Shown in pieces: positions 14,621 through 26,838 of a DNA stretch of 64,000 nt; the first letter of the stretch is position 1, and every line of letters starts with the position of its first letter. Position numbers and translations under genes: made by a program. The notes under the pieces are model-generated. The model saw nothing but the letters and a program-made list of their open reading frames with translations. It was not told the DNA's origin and did not search any database. Origin of the DNA: Warburgia ugandensis (lineage: Eukaryota; Streptophyta; Magnoliopsida; Canellales; Canellaceae); assembly GCA_035236585.1 (NCBI GenBank), contig CP141132.1, positions 59,431,880-59,495,879 of the forward strand, read 5' to 3'.

Positions 14621-17600
14621 TCTAACCTAATTTAATTATAAAATTTGAAAACTCAAAAATAATTTTCTTTTCAAGTAAAACATTTTAAATTAAGTTTATT
14701 TAATCAAGATTCATCTAGTTAACAACCATAGTCCCTGTATTATTATAATCATTGTCCAAATATACTAAAATACAAACCCTCACAATGGAATTGAATCACC
14801 TAATATAGTCCCCATATGATCTCCTTTATTCTTGTGCCTCTGAAACTAAGATATTGTAAACATTCATAGAAATTTACAATAATTCAGCAAGCTATGCTTG
14901 TGAAGGCAGGAAAAGATGCATTTAAGCTTAAATAATATTTTTCTCATTTAATTTCTCAAAAAATAGTTTATTTCAATGTCATGAATAAATCCAATTTTAC
15001 AATTTAAAAATTCCCAAATTCATATACATATCAAGTGTAAGATATCCAAATAAACATATTGAATAAAAATACAAGTTAAAATAACTTCAAACCCATAAAA
15101 TGTAGTGAATATAATCATCAATTGGTCATGCCACAACATACAAGAGCCCACATAACAGCCATGAGGACTCATACTAGGCACATCATCATACCATCTCATC
15201 AAAATTTGCATGCTCACATTCTAAAAAACATGGATTGTTATGCTATAGCACACATTCTTGCCAAGATCCACTAGCGTGCTCCATTGATACCAACTATGGA
15301 ATAACATATAGTCATGTCTATATGGGGAGACAAACCGTCATAGGGTGGCCTTCCCATAATTGCCACTACCTGAATTTTTGCCTCACTATGGGTACGGTGT
15401 CCATATCATAAATTTCAGAGAATGAGTGGTCAAACCCTAATACTCTCCTAGCATAGCATCTACCAGGCCCATGAAAGTCATTAGGCACCCATGCCCATAT
15501 ATAATAAAACTATCAGGCTACTTGCCTATTAAATGCAAATCCACTAAAATTACTAAAAGGTACATGCATTTGTTACCCATGTACCAAAATATGGTTCTTT
15601 TTAGCGTTAAAAATCATGCCACTAAATATCATAGAATAAACATGCATTTTAGAGTAAACAACTCAAACGATACTTTAAAAAAAATGTGCATGAATTTCTA
15701 AACCATTTGAATGATACTCATAATATAAATAATTTCTCATTTTTCTAGCATGTATTTATTTACAAAATAATATCATTTCCATTCCAAGAATTAAGTTATA
15801 AATACTACATGCTTGTGAAATAACAACACATAAATTTAGCATTTTAAAATAATTTATGAAATTTAAATCTCAAGCTAATATAAAAACATGTCATGATCTA
15901 TTAAATAATCATGATAATTAGAAATTTTGCATCTTAAAATTCTAAAAATAAAAGCACTCTTAAATCTCCTACCTAGAATACGAGGTAACACACCTGTCAA
16001 AATTTGCTAATATTCACTCTATATCAAGCATTATAATATTATTTTATTTTCCATTTATGACTTATGTATTCCTTGATCATTATTTATAAAGATGATCCCA
16101 CTTTTATTCACTACAATCATTGATTTATTTCTTTAACTATGCTAAATCATCCAATCTTGGCCTTTGGTTAAAGATTAATGGTTCTAATCAGCTTATTGTT
16201 TCCTAATCTCACTGATTTATGACATAGATCATTTGTTTTACATTTCAATGATCAATCCATTGATTCGAGCACTTATATCTAATTTTGATTGATCATATCA
16301 GTGATTCACAATTATCTTAAAGCTTACATTTTATAATTTGTAATTATTAGGATAATCAACCCAATAAATTAGTCCATCTGTTATGTCAGATTGTCCTAAT
16401 AAATATTTAAGTTTTGATTCAACCGAGTCATACATGATATTCTATGTTTCCTATAATTTAATCAATTTAAAGGAGACATGGTGGTGATCCTACCTTTGAT
16501 TGCTTAAATTCGAGAATCTGATTGTGATTGGTGTGTCTGATTTGCGATCATGTCATCTCAAATCTAATATATCTAGGCCATACATCATTGTTCAAAAGTG
16601 CTCAGATCCTCAATTTCTTAGAGGAATATGGTTTTGCATTATTGAGACTATTACAATGGATCTCTCAGATCACAAATTGGGGCTGCATTGTTTGTTGAAA
16701 TTGTAAGTTAATGTTTCAGGTCAAAATTTAGATAAGAAAAATTTAATTTCTGGAGTTATGAGTCTAATAAGTGGATCATAGGTTTGTAAAACAACTCAAA
16801 CCTAATAGCCAGATCACTGATTTCTAAAATGGATCAGATTTTCACTAGGGCACGTGCATTACTTGTTGATGTGCGAATGCTACACATGCATGTGCACAAG
16901 TGATAGCATTCCAAGAGTGCACATCTTTAGGTTGCATCTACCTAGTGCATCTTAGAGCCGAAAATTTAGTGATCAATAATTTGTTTGCTCTAGATCTCTC
17001 TTGATATTGTTTCTCTCATTGTGGTAAAGAAGATGTCAAGCTCAGATCATCAATCTGGGGTGTCAATTTCTTTGATGAGTTCAAAATCTTTGGCAAGCTA
17101 CAATACAATGATTTTCCTTTAAGATCCTACCTGATTAAACTTTAGGATTTTCGTCTCTATTGTGAGGGGAGTGAGAGGAAAGGGGTGGATCATTGATTTG
17201 AGTAGTCATTTTGTTTTTGTTGCTCTATCTGTTACGAAAGTAAATCATGCATGGTCACCTTCATGCAGGCTTTAATGGCAATCCTTCCTCCATTTTCTTG
17301 GTGGTCTTGACTTCCTTTGTCACTCTCACATCCTTCTCTCTTCCTGCTTCTTTTTCTTCTCCATTTTCCTCTTTCTCCTCCTCTCTCTTCTGTCTATTTG
17401 TGTTAGGTTGGCTATTAACCAACCAGAGCACTAGGACGCTTCTAAGGTGATCGAAAAGGGGGAAGATAGTGACTGCACACAAGGATTAGGATGCTTTGAA
17501 CGGCGTACACCATTCGAGGCTCAATGGAGACTATACCAAAAAGTGAGAGGAAGAGAAAGAATATGCATTTTATATTAATTTTAGATCAGGGTGTAATTTA

Positions 17601-18020
17601 AAATTATTATTAAATATTGAATTTAAAATGTTTATATGTTATAATTACTTGTAATTGGGTTTAAAAATTATTATTTTTAATTATGGGCATTAATTGACAT
17701 GTTTTACTCATTACGAAATATGAATGCAGAATTTGCCAAGTGGGGCCCACTTAAAGTGATTTTACCTTTATTTAATTCTAAAATTAAATACCTCAATAAA
17801 AATAATTACAAATTATTCATTCAAACTCTGATTTCGACCTTCTTAATGGCGTTGGAAAGCTTATTTAGTGTAGATTATGACCATTGAAGTTTTGAGGGTT
17901 GATTCTATGTTTTTCACAAGTTTATTCCTACATTACTCAATTCTTCAAATTCTGATTTTGCATTTCATTTAAATTCCTACTAATAATTATATAAATTGAA
18001 GTAAAACTAGGGGTATCACA
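14621..18020 (-). mobile_element. F-family LTR, unit 1
   Basis: On the minus strand it opens TGTGATACCCCTAGTTTTAC at 18,020, a usual TGTRACACC-type gypsy LTR start. It runs to the unit edge. The matching copies end at 23,821 and 30,820. A landmark near the other end is 'ttcagcaagctatgcttg' at 14,882, which also appears at 26,376, 52,550 and 63,932. It holds a pyrimidine-rich patch at 17,336-17,400 where the other units carry expanded CTT repeats. No coding sequence is recognised. Confidence 0.65.
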
Positions 18021-19060
18021 CATGAAAACAGTAGAAAAATATGTGTTTTACCTTAGCAACAAGACATTGTAAAATCAAGAAAACATTGTACCTTCAGAGC
18101 CACCTACATCATTGTAAAGTTGCATAGAATTTTCAAAGCTTCCTCTTCCTTCTTCCTTCTTCTTTCTTCTCTTCCTTTCTCCCTTCCTTTCCTGCTTGTT
18201 TTCATGTTTTTTGAAGGGGCTTAGTTGTCTATTTATAGACCAACTAATCCCTCTTTCTTTGTTAGCCTAGAAGTCCTAATCCTCCTACTTCTCCTAGATT
18301 AGCACATTTCCAAGTTTTTAGTCTAGATTAAGAGTCATAAGACTACCAGGAAACTCCACCAAAGTGACAAAATGTTTGGTTGTTATAGACTTGGACTCCT
18401 CCCTTGTAGCTAGGTTTTTGATGGAAGACCACCAAGTCATCGGCCACCATTATGGTCCATGACCTCTTATTAAATTCCTTCATTTTTAGCCTATGACATC
18501 CTAGCTCATTTGGTTTGTGTGACATCCTAATTCCCAATTGATTTTCTCCTACACATGAAATCCACCATGGGCTATTCTGATTGGACTTGAAATCCATGAT
18601 GTGAGATGTTCTATGTCTTGCATTTGGGCCTCTTTAGTTCTACATTAATTTTTGCTAGACCTCCATCCACTTTGCAATGTCCAAGCCCATGTATTCCTAC
18701 TTCTGTAAAGAATGTTTACTCTAGCACTATGGATTTTCCATTCCCTTTCATATCCTAAGCATTACAAGACATGCATTTCTATTATCCTAGATACTTAATA
18801 CATTTTCATTTCTGGAAGGATAAATCTCATTTCATTCATGTCTAGAAAAATGTACAAAAACTAGAGATGTTGCACAAATAATTGTCCCTCCAAATCTGCT
18901 TTCTCTAGGCCAAGCTATACCTTGGTAAAAGGGATATTTAGTTGAGAGACCTTGATGATTGATTTTGGTTGCTACATAGAGCTTTAGCTACTAATGTCTC
19001 TAGTCTCATAGAGGGTGGTTGTAAATATTTTTTCTTAGGATTGCTATTTTGATGGGAGTT
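18021..19060 (-). mobile_element. G-type LTR end with polypurine tract, unit 1
   Basis: This resembles the G-element LTRs at about 36,100-36,751 and 43,700-44,332: shared 'tatttatagac', 'agaagtcctaatcc', 'ccatgggct..tc..agtggacttgaaatcca' and 'ggataaatctcatttcattcatg' blocks in the same order. The minus-strand LTR start is TGTGCAACATCTC at 18,876, preceded (on minus) by the purine run ggagggacaatt. Bases 18,877-19,060 would be the 3' internal end of that element. It is a fragment only. Confidence 0.6.
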
Positions 19061-19068
19061 TTTGCATG

Positions 19069-20280
19069 TCATCATCAATTAAGACCTTATCCTAATTAGG
19101 GGTTAGTCACATGAATCTTGTTCCTCCATTCACCTCTATTAAGTTTCATGGTTTCATTTGCTCCCAAAGTTTTTAAGTCTTTTCTCACTACTTGTATCCA
19201 TGTTCTTTTTGGCCTTCCTCTTGCCCTTTTAGAGCCTTCGACTTGGATCGCCTCACCCTTTCTAACCAATGCCATTTTTGGTCTCCCTTGGACATGTCCA
19301 AACCATCTAAGTCTAATCTCCCTCATCTTGTTACCTATTAGTGCAACTCTTAAGTTTCCTCTAATGTTTTCATTTCTAATTCTACCCTTTTTTGTCTTGC
19401 CACTAATTCATCTCAACATCCACATTTCGGTGATGTTCATCCTATGTACATGATGCTCTTTAACTGCCCAAAACCTTGATCCATAGAGCATGGCCAGCCT
19501 TATAACCATCCTGTAGAATTTTCCTTTTTGTTTGAGTGGCACCCTATGCTCATGTAAAACTCTAGAGGTGCATTTGCATTTGTTCCAACCCACATGGATT
19601 CTCTGGGTAACTTCTCTCTCAATAATTCTACTCTCATGAATTATTGATCCCAAGTAACGAAAATGTTCTTTTAGGGGACTTCTTGGTTATCAGTCTTTAT
19701 TGGTGCTCCACTCCTGCTCCTCTCCTTCCTAAAATTTTATTTCATATACTCTATCATAGTTTTCCTAATTTTAAATCCTATAGATTCTAATGCATCTCTC
19801 CATAACTTTAGCTTTGTGGCTACGCCCTTGGTTGTCTTATCAATCAAAACTATATCACCTGTAAATAGTATACAACATGGAATCCCCTTGTGCAATTGTT
19901 TTCTTAACTCATCCATAACCAACATTAAAAGGTATGGCTCAATGCCGAACCTTGGTGAAATCCTATAATGATAGGAAAATCACTGGTCTCTCCGTTAGTG
20001 GTCCTAATGTTTGTTACCACTTCCTCACATATATCCTTAATTATTTTTATAAGCCCCAGTGAAGCACCTTTATCACCCAACACCCACTATATTAGCTCTC
20101 CAAGGATCCTATAATGAATTTTTTCTAAGTCAATAAAGATCATGTGGAGGTCCTTCCACCTCTCCCTATATTTCTTTATCAATTGTATAAGTAGAAAAAT
20201 AGCGTCCATGGTGGACCTACAAGGCATGAAATCAAACTAATTATTCGAAACACTCGTCTCATGCCGTAGCCTCTTCCCCA
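19069..20280 (-). mobile_element. RTE-clade LINE, 3' part, unit 1
   Basis: The minus strand encodes the end of an RTE-type reverse transcriptase protein. Readable blocks are DIVLIDKTTKGVATKLKLWRD (19,800-19,865), GSIIHESR..EREVTQRIHVGWNKCK (19,570-19,650), LKQKGKFYRMVIRLAMLYGS (19,480-19,540), HRMNITEMWMLR (19,408-19,445) and RLRWFGHVQGRPK (19,270-19,310). After a short 3' UTR the element ends in a TGATGA tail (forward gtcatcatcaatt at 19,068), as expected of RTE elements, which end in short tandem repeats. Frames are broken. The 5' side is cut at the array junction. Confidence 0.85.
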
Positions 20281-23200
20281 TCCAACCTATTTTGATTATA
20301 AATTTTGAAAACTCAAAAATAATTTTCTTTTCAAGTAAAACATTTTAAAATAAGTTTACTTAACTAAGTCAATAGCCATAGTCCTTATATTGTCACAATC
20401 ATTGTCCAAATATACTGAACATACAAATACAATCCAAATAATATTGCAATAATGTCTATCAACTCAATTACAAAACATACCTCCACAATGTAACTAAATC
20501 ACTAATATACTCCTCATACGATTTCCTCCACTCCAATGTCTCTAAACCTAAGATATTGTAAACATTCATAGAAATTACAAAACATACCTCCACAACGTAA
20601 TTTACATCCATAGAAAAAGATGCATTTAAGCTTAAATAATATTTTTCTCATTTAATTTTCCAAAAAATGGTTTATTTCAATGTCATGAATAAATCTAATT
20701 TTATAATTTTAAAATTCCCAAATTCACATACATATCAAATGTAAGATATCCAAATAGCCATACTGAATAATAATACAAGTTAAAGTAACTTCATGGCCAT
20801 AAAATATAGTGAATATAATCATCAATCGATCATCTCCAAACATACAAGAGCCAACATAACAGCCATGAGGACTCATATTGGGCAAATCATCATACCATCT
20901 CATCAAAATTTAAATGCTCACATGCTATAAGACATGGACTGTCATGCTAGAGTACACATTCCTGCCAAGATCCACTATTATGCTCCATTGATGCCAACAA
21001 TGGAATAATACATAGTCATGTCTGTATGGAGAGACAAACCATCATAATGTGGCCTTCCCATAATTGCCATTATTTGAAATTTTGCCTTACTATGGGCAGG
21101 GTGTCCATATCATAAGTTTCAGAGAGTGGGTGGTGTCCTAATACTCTCCTACCATAGCATCCACTAGGCCTATGAAAGCCAACAAGCACCCATGCCTATA
21201 TATAATAAAACTATAAGGCTACTTACCTATTAAATGTAAATCCACTAAAATTACTAAAAGTGTACCTATATGATACCCATGTACCAAAATATGGTTCTTT
21301 TTAGTTTTAAAAATCATTCCACTAAATATCATGGAATAAACATGCATGTTAGTATAAACAACTCAAATAATGCTTTAAAACATATTTGCATGAATTTGTA
21401 AACCATCGAATGATACTCATAATATAAATAATTTCTCATTCTTCTGACATGTATTTATATACAAATTAATATCATTTCAATTCCATGAATCAAGTTATAA
21501 ATACTAAATGCTTGTGATCACATACATTTAGCATTTCAAAATAATTTATGCAATTTAAATCCTCATGCTAATATAAAAACAAGTCATGATATATTAAATA
21601 ACAATGATAATTAGAAAATTTGCATATTAAAATTCTAAAAATAAAAGCACTCTTAAATCCCGTACCTAGAATACGAGGTACCACACTTGTTAGAATGTGC
21701 TAATATTCAATTTGTATCCACTGGTGTATCTGTCAAGACATGTAAGCATTGTAATATTATTTTCCTTTTCCATTTATGACTTATGTAGTCCTTGATCATT
21801 ATTTATCAAGATGATCCCACTTTTATTCACTACAATCATTGATTTATTCCTTTAACTATGCCAAATCATCAAATCCTAGCCTTTGGTTAAAGATTAACTA
21901 TTCAAATCATCTTATTGTTTTCTAATCTCACTGATTTATGACATAGATAGTTTGTTTTACATTTCAATGATCAATCCATTGATTTGACACTCATATCTAA
22001 TTTTGATTGATCATATCAATGATTCACAATCATCCTACAGCATAAATTTTATAATTTATAATTATTAAGATGATCAATCCATGAAATTCGTTCATTTATT
22101 ATGTCAAATTGTCCTAATAAATATTTTAAGTTTTGATTCATCCTAATCATACATGATATTCTATGTTTTCTATAGTTTAATCAATTTAAATGAGATTTAG
22201 TGGTGATCCTACCTTTGATCGCTAAAATTCTAGAATCTTATGGTGGTTAGTTTGTCTGATTGAGATCATGTCGTCTCTAATATGATATATCTAGGCCGTA
22301 TGTCATTGTCCAAAAGTGCTTAGATCCTCAATTTCTTAAAGGAATATGGCTTTGCATCATTGAGATGATTCCAATGAATCTCTTCAATTACAAATTAGGG
22401 CTACATTGTTTGTTGAAATCCCAAGTTAAGGTTTCAGGCAAAAATTTAGATAAAAGAAGTTTAATTTCTAGAGTTACGAGTCTAATAGGTGGATCATAGG
22501 TTTGTAAAACAACTTGGACTTGATAGGAAGATTGCTGGTTTCTAAAATGGATCAGATTGTCATTAGGTCACATGCATTACTTGTTGATGTGCGAATGCTA
22601 CACACACGTGCACGAACGATAGCATGCCAGGTGTGCACATCTTCAGGTTGTGTCTACTAAGTACATTTTAGAGGTGAAAATTCAGTGATCAGTAATCTAT
22701 TAATGCTAGATCTCTCCCAATATTGTTTGAATCACTAAATAACTAGAGCAATTTTGTTTCTCTCACCTTGGTGAAGAAGATGGCTGGCTCAGATCATTGA
22801 TTTGGGGTGCTATTTTCTTTAGCAAGTTCAAAATCTCTGGCAAGCTACTATACAGTGATTTCCTTGCAAGATCCTAGCTGGTTAAACTTTAGGGTTTTTG
22901 TCACTTTTGTGTGGGGAGTGAGATGAAAGGCTTAGATCATTGATTTGAGTCATCATTCTCTTTTTTTTGCTCTGTCTCTTGCGACAATAAATCATGTATG
23001 GTCACCTTCATGCCAGCTTTAATGGAAGTCCTTCCTCCATTTTCTCCATGGTCTTGACTTCCCTTGTCACTCCCACTTCCTTCTTCTTCTTCTTCTTCTT
23101 CTTCTTCTTCTTCTTCTTCTTCTTCTTCTTCTTCTTCTTCTTCTTCTCCATTTTCCTCTTTCTCTCCTCTTCTCTCTTCTCTTTTCTCTATTTGCATTGG

Positions 23201-23821
23201 GTTGGCTACCAACCAACCGAAGCACCAAGAAGGTGCTTTGGTGATCGGAAAGGGAAAGATAGTGGTTGTGTGTAGGAATCGTGATGCTTTGATCGACATA
23301 GGCAGTTCGAGGCTCGATGTAGACTATACCAAAAAGTGAAGGGGGGAGAATGAAAATGCATTTTATATTAATTTTAGATCAGGGTGTAATTGAAAATTGT
23401 TATTAAAATTTTAATTTAAAATGTTTAGATGTTATAATTACTCGTAATTAGGTTTAAAATTATTAATTTTAATTATGGGAGTTAATTGACATGTTTTACT
23501 CATTACGGAATATGAAATGTGGAATTTGTCAGGTAGGGCCCACTTAAAGTGATTTTACCTTTTCGCCTTCATTCAATTTTACAATTAAATACCTTAATTA
23601 AAATAATTATGAATTATTCATTCAGACTCTAATTTCAACATTCTTAGTATCTTTGGAAAGCTTATTTCATGTAGATTGCAATTATTGAAGTTTTGAGGGT
23701 TGATTCTACGTTGTTCACAAGTTTACTCCTACAAGACTCAATTCTTCAAATTCTAATTTTTCATTTCACTTAAATTCCTACTAATAATTATATAAAATGA
23801 AGTATAGCTATGGGTATCGCA
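20281..23821 (-). mobile_element. F-family LTR, unit 2
   Basis: The minus-strand start lies at about 23,821 (forward gggtatcgcat). Content follows unit 1 closely, with an expanded (TTC)n at 23,081-23,146. A short piece around 20,580-20,610 (acaaaacatacctccacaacgtaat) repeats 20,470-20,490 in place of the 'ttcagcaagctatgcttg' landmark, which suggests a small local rearrangement. Confidence 0.65.
23081..23146. repeat. (TTC)22 microsatellite, unit 2
   Basis: This is an uninterrupted TTC repeat of about 22 units inside the F LTR. The same position has about 15 units in unit 3 (30,138-30,183) and only a short imperfect tract in unit 1 (17,346-17,360). Confidence 0.95.
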
Positions 23822-24883
23822 TATGAAAACAGTAGGAAAAGATGTGTTTTTCTAGAAAATGTTGTACCTTCAAAGCCACCTACATTGTCGTAAAGTTGCA
23901 TAGAATTTTCAAAGATTCCTCTTCCTTCTTTCTTCTCTTCCTTTCTTGCTTGTTTCCATGTTTTTTGAAGTGGATAGTTTTCTATTTACAGACCAACTAA
24001 TCCTTCTTTCCTTGTTAGCCTAGAAGTCCTAATCTTGCTACATCTCCTAGGTTAGCACCTTTCCAAGCTTTTAGTCTAGATTAAGAGTCATAAGCCAACC
24101 AAGAAACTCCACCAAAGGGAGGAAATGTCTTGTTGCTATAGACTTAGACTTCTCCTTTGAGGTTTGGTTTTTGATGGAAGACATCCAAGTCATCAGCCAC
24201 CATTATAGCCCATGAAATCTTATTAAATTCTCTTATTTTTAGCCTAAGATGTCCTAGCTCATTTGGGTTGTGTGACATTCCAATTCCCAATTGATTTTCT
24301 CCAACACATGAAATCCACCATGGGCTATCCTAAGTGGACTTTAAATCCATGGTGTGAGACATCCTATGTCTTTCATTTAGGCCTCTTTAGTTCAACTTTA
24401 ATTTCAGCTAGACCACCATCTACTTTGCAATGTTCAAGCCCTTGTATTCTTACTTCTGTAAACTGTTTACTCTAGCTCTATGGATTTTCCATATCCTAAG
24501 CATTACATGACATCCATTTCTATTATCCTAGATACTTAATATATTTTCATTTTTGGAAGGATAAATATCATTTCATTCATGGCTAGAAAAATGTACAAAA
24601 ATTAGAGATGTTGCACAAATAATTGTCCATGTGAATCTAGTTTCTCCAGGCTGAGCTTTATCTTGGTAAAAGGGATGTTCAGTTGAGAGACCGTGATGAT
24701 TGATTTTGGTTGCTGCATAGAACCCATAGAAGTTTAGCTACTAATGTGTCTAGTCTATAGTTCCTAGAGGGTGGTTGTAAATATGTTTTCTTAGGATTGT
24801 TATTTTGGTGGGAGTTTTTGTAGTTGTTGGATACTTGTTACTAATGCCAAAGACTAAGTATTTCATGTTGTAATTTTTATGGG
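23822..24883 (-). mobile_element. G-type LTR end, unit 2
   Basis: This is a parallel of 18,021-19,060. The LTR start on the minus strand is at 24,617 (forward gttgcaca). The following 260 bases include the 'cttggtaaaagggat..tcagttgagagacc' stretch shared by all three units. It has about 80 bases, including ttggatacttgttactaatgcc, that unit 1 lacks beside the LINE tail. Confidence 0.6.
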
Positions 24884-26060
24884 ATCTTATCTTGATTAGG
24901 GGTCAGTCACATGAATCTTGTTCCTCCATTCACCTCTATTAAGTTTCATGGTTTCATTTACTCCCAAAGTTTTTAAATCTTTTCTCACTACTTGAATTCA
25001 CATTCTTTTGGGCCTTCCCCTTGCCCTTTTAGAGCCTTCTTCTTGGATCGCCTCACCCTTTCTAACTAGTGTCATTTTCGTTCTCCTTTGGACATGTCCA
25101 AACCATCTAAGTCTAATCTCCCTCATATAGTTACCTATTGATGCAACTTTTTAGTTTTCTCTAATGTTTTCATTACTAATTCTATCCTTTCTTGTCTTGC
25201 CACTCATTCATCTCAATACATACATTTTTGCAATGTTCATCTATGTATATGGTGTTCCTTAGCTGCCCAATGCCCTAATCCATAGAGCATGGCTGGCCTT
25301 ATAGCTATCCCATAGAATTTTTCTTTCAGTTTGAGTGGCACCCTATGATAGTAGAAAAATCCAGAGGTGCATCTCCATTTGTTCTAGACCACATAGATTC
25401 TCTAAGTAACATCTCTCAATCTCTCTACTCTCATGAATTATTGATCCTAAGTATTGAAAGTTTTCTTTTAGGGGGACTTCTTGGTTATCAGTCTGTATTG
25501 GTGCTCCATTACTGCTCATCTCCATGCTAAAATTGCATTCCATATACTCTATCATAGTTTTCCTAATTTTAAATCCTTTAGATTCTATTTCATCTCTCCA
25601 TAACTCTAGCTTTGTGTCTACGCCCTTGGTTGTCTTATCAATTAAAACTATATCACTTGTAAATAGCATGCAACATGGATTCTCCTTGAGAAATTGTCAC
25701 AACATGAATAGGTATAGCTCAATGCCAATCTTTGGTGTAATCCTTTAATGATAGGAAAATCACCAGTCTCTTTGTTAGTGGCCCTAATATTTGTTACCAC
25801 TCCCTCACACATATCCTTAATTATGTTTATATATCCCTGTGAAACACTTTTCTCAACCAACACCCACTATATTAATTCTCTAAGGATCCTATAATAAGCT
25901 TTTTCTATGTTAATAAAGAACATGTGGAGCTCCTTCCACATCTCCCTGGAATTCTCTATCAATTGTCTAAGCAGGAAAATAGCTTTCATGGTAGACCTCC
26001 TAGGCATGAAATCAAATTAGTTCTTAGATACACTCATCTCATGCCGTAGCCTCTTCTCCA
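24884..26060 (-). mobile_element. RTE-clade LINE, 3' part, unit 2
   Basis: This has the same protein blocks as unit 1 on the minus strand. SDIVLIDKTTKGVDTKLELWRDEIES lies near 25,590-25,665, followed by FKIRKTMIEYMECNFS and VPLKENFQYLGSIIHESRE near 25,420-25,480. Frames are broken after that. The (TGA) tail present in units 1 and 3 is eroded here. The 5' side is cut at the array junction. Confidence 0.8.
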
Positions 26061-26838
26061 TCCAACCTAATTTGATTATAAATTTTGAAAACTTAAAAAT
26101 AATTTTCTTTTAAAGTAAAACATTTTAAAATAAGTTTACTTAACCAAGATTCATCCATTCAACATCCACAGTCCATGCATTATTACAATCATTGTCCAAA
26201 CTTACTAAACATACAAATACAATCCAAATAATATTATAGTAATGTCTAACAACTCAATTACAAAACATGTCCTCACAATGTAACTGAATAACTAATATAC
26301 TCCTCATACGATCTCATCTACTCCCGTGTCTCTGAACTTGAGATATTGTAAACATTTACAGACATTTACAATAACTCAGCAAGCTATGCTTGCGTAGGTG
26401 GAACAAGATGCATTTAAGCTTAATTAATATTTTTCTCTTTTAATTTCTCAAAAAATAGTTCATTTCAATATCATGAATAAATCCAATAATGCAATTTTAA
26501 AATTCCCAAATTCATATAAATATCAAGTGTAAGATATCCAAATAACCATACCGAATGACAATACGAATTAAAATAACTTCAAACCTATAAAATATAGTGA
26601 ATATAATCATCAATCAGTCATCTCCACACATACAAGAGCGCACATAATAGTCATGAGGACTCATACTAGGCACATCATCATACCATCTCATCAAAATTTG
26701 CACGCACGCATGCTAAAAAACATGGATTGTTATGCTACAGTACACATTCCTGCCAGGATCCACTATTGTGCTCCACTAATACCAACTGTGAAATAACACA
26801 TAGTCGTGTCTATATGGGGAGACAAATTGTCATAGTAT

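Larger units (their letters stand above)
14621..20280. repeat. Tandem array unit 1 (type A)
   Basis: This is the first of three tandem units. In order it holds F-family LTR sequence (to 18,020), a G-family LTR end plus polypurine tract (18,021 to about 19,060) and the 3' part of an RTE LINE (19,069-20,280), all minus-oriented. Its start (aacctaatttaattataaaatttgaaaactc) recurs at 20,284 and 26,064, directly after LINE sequence. Type-A states include gaatctgattgtg at about 16,513 and ttcaaccgagtcatac at about 16,418. Some segments present in the other units are missing, for example near 14,760 and 16,010. Confidence 0.85.
20281..26060. repeat. Tandem array unit 2 (type B)
   Basis: The second unit has the same block order as unit 1: F LTR to about 23,821, G-type LTR end to about 24,883, RTE LINE 24,884-26,060. 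Type-B states include gaatcttatggtgg at about 22,234, ttcatcctaatcatac at about 22,138 and gttagaatgtgctaat at about 21,690. The junction with unit 3 (ctcttctcca|tccaacctaatttgatt) is practically the same as the unit 1/2 junction. Confidence 0.85.

Noticed and set aside
22937..23339. Glu-rich, Ser-rich and Phe-rich frames of 90-120 codons
   Set aside because: They come from the (TTC)22 microsatellite inside an LTR. The same site in unit 1 of the array has no such frame.
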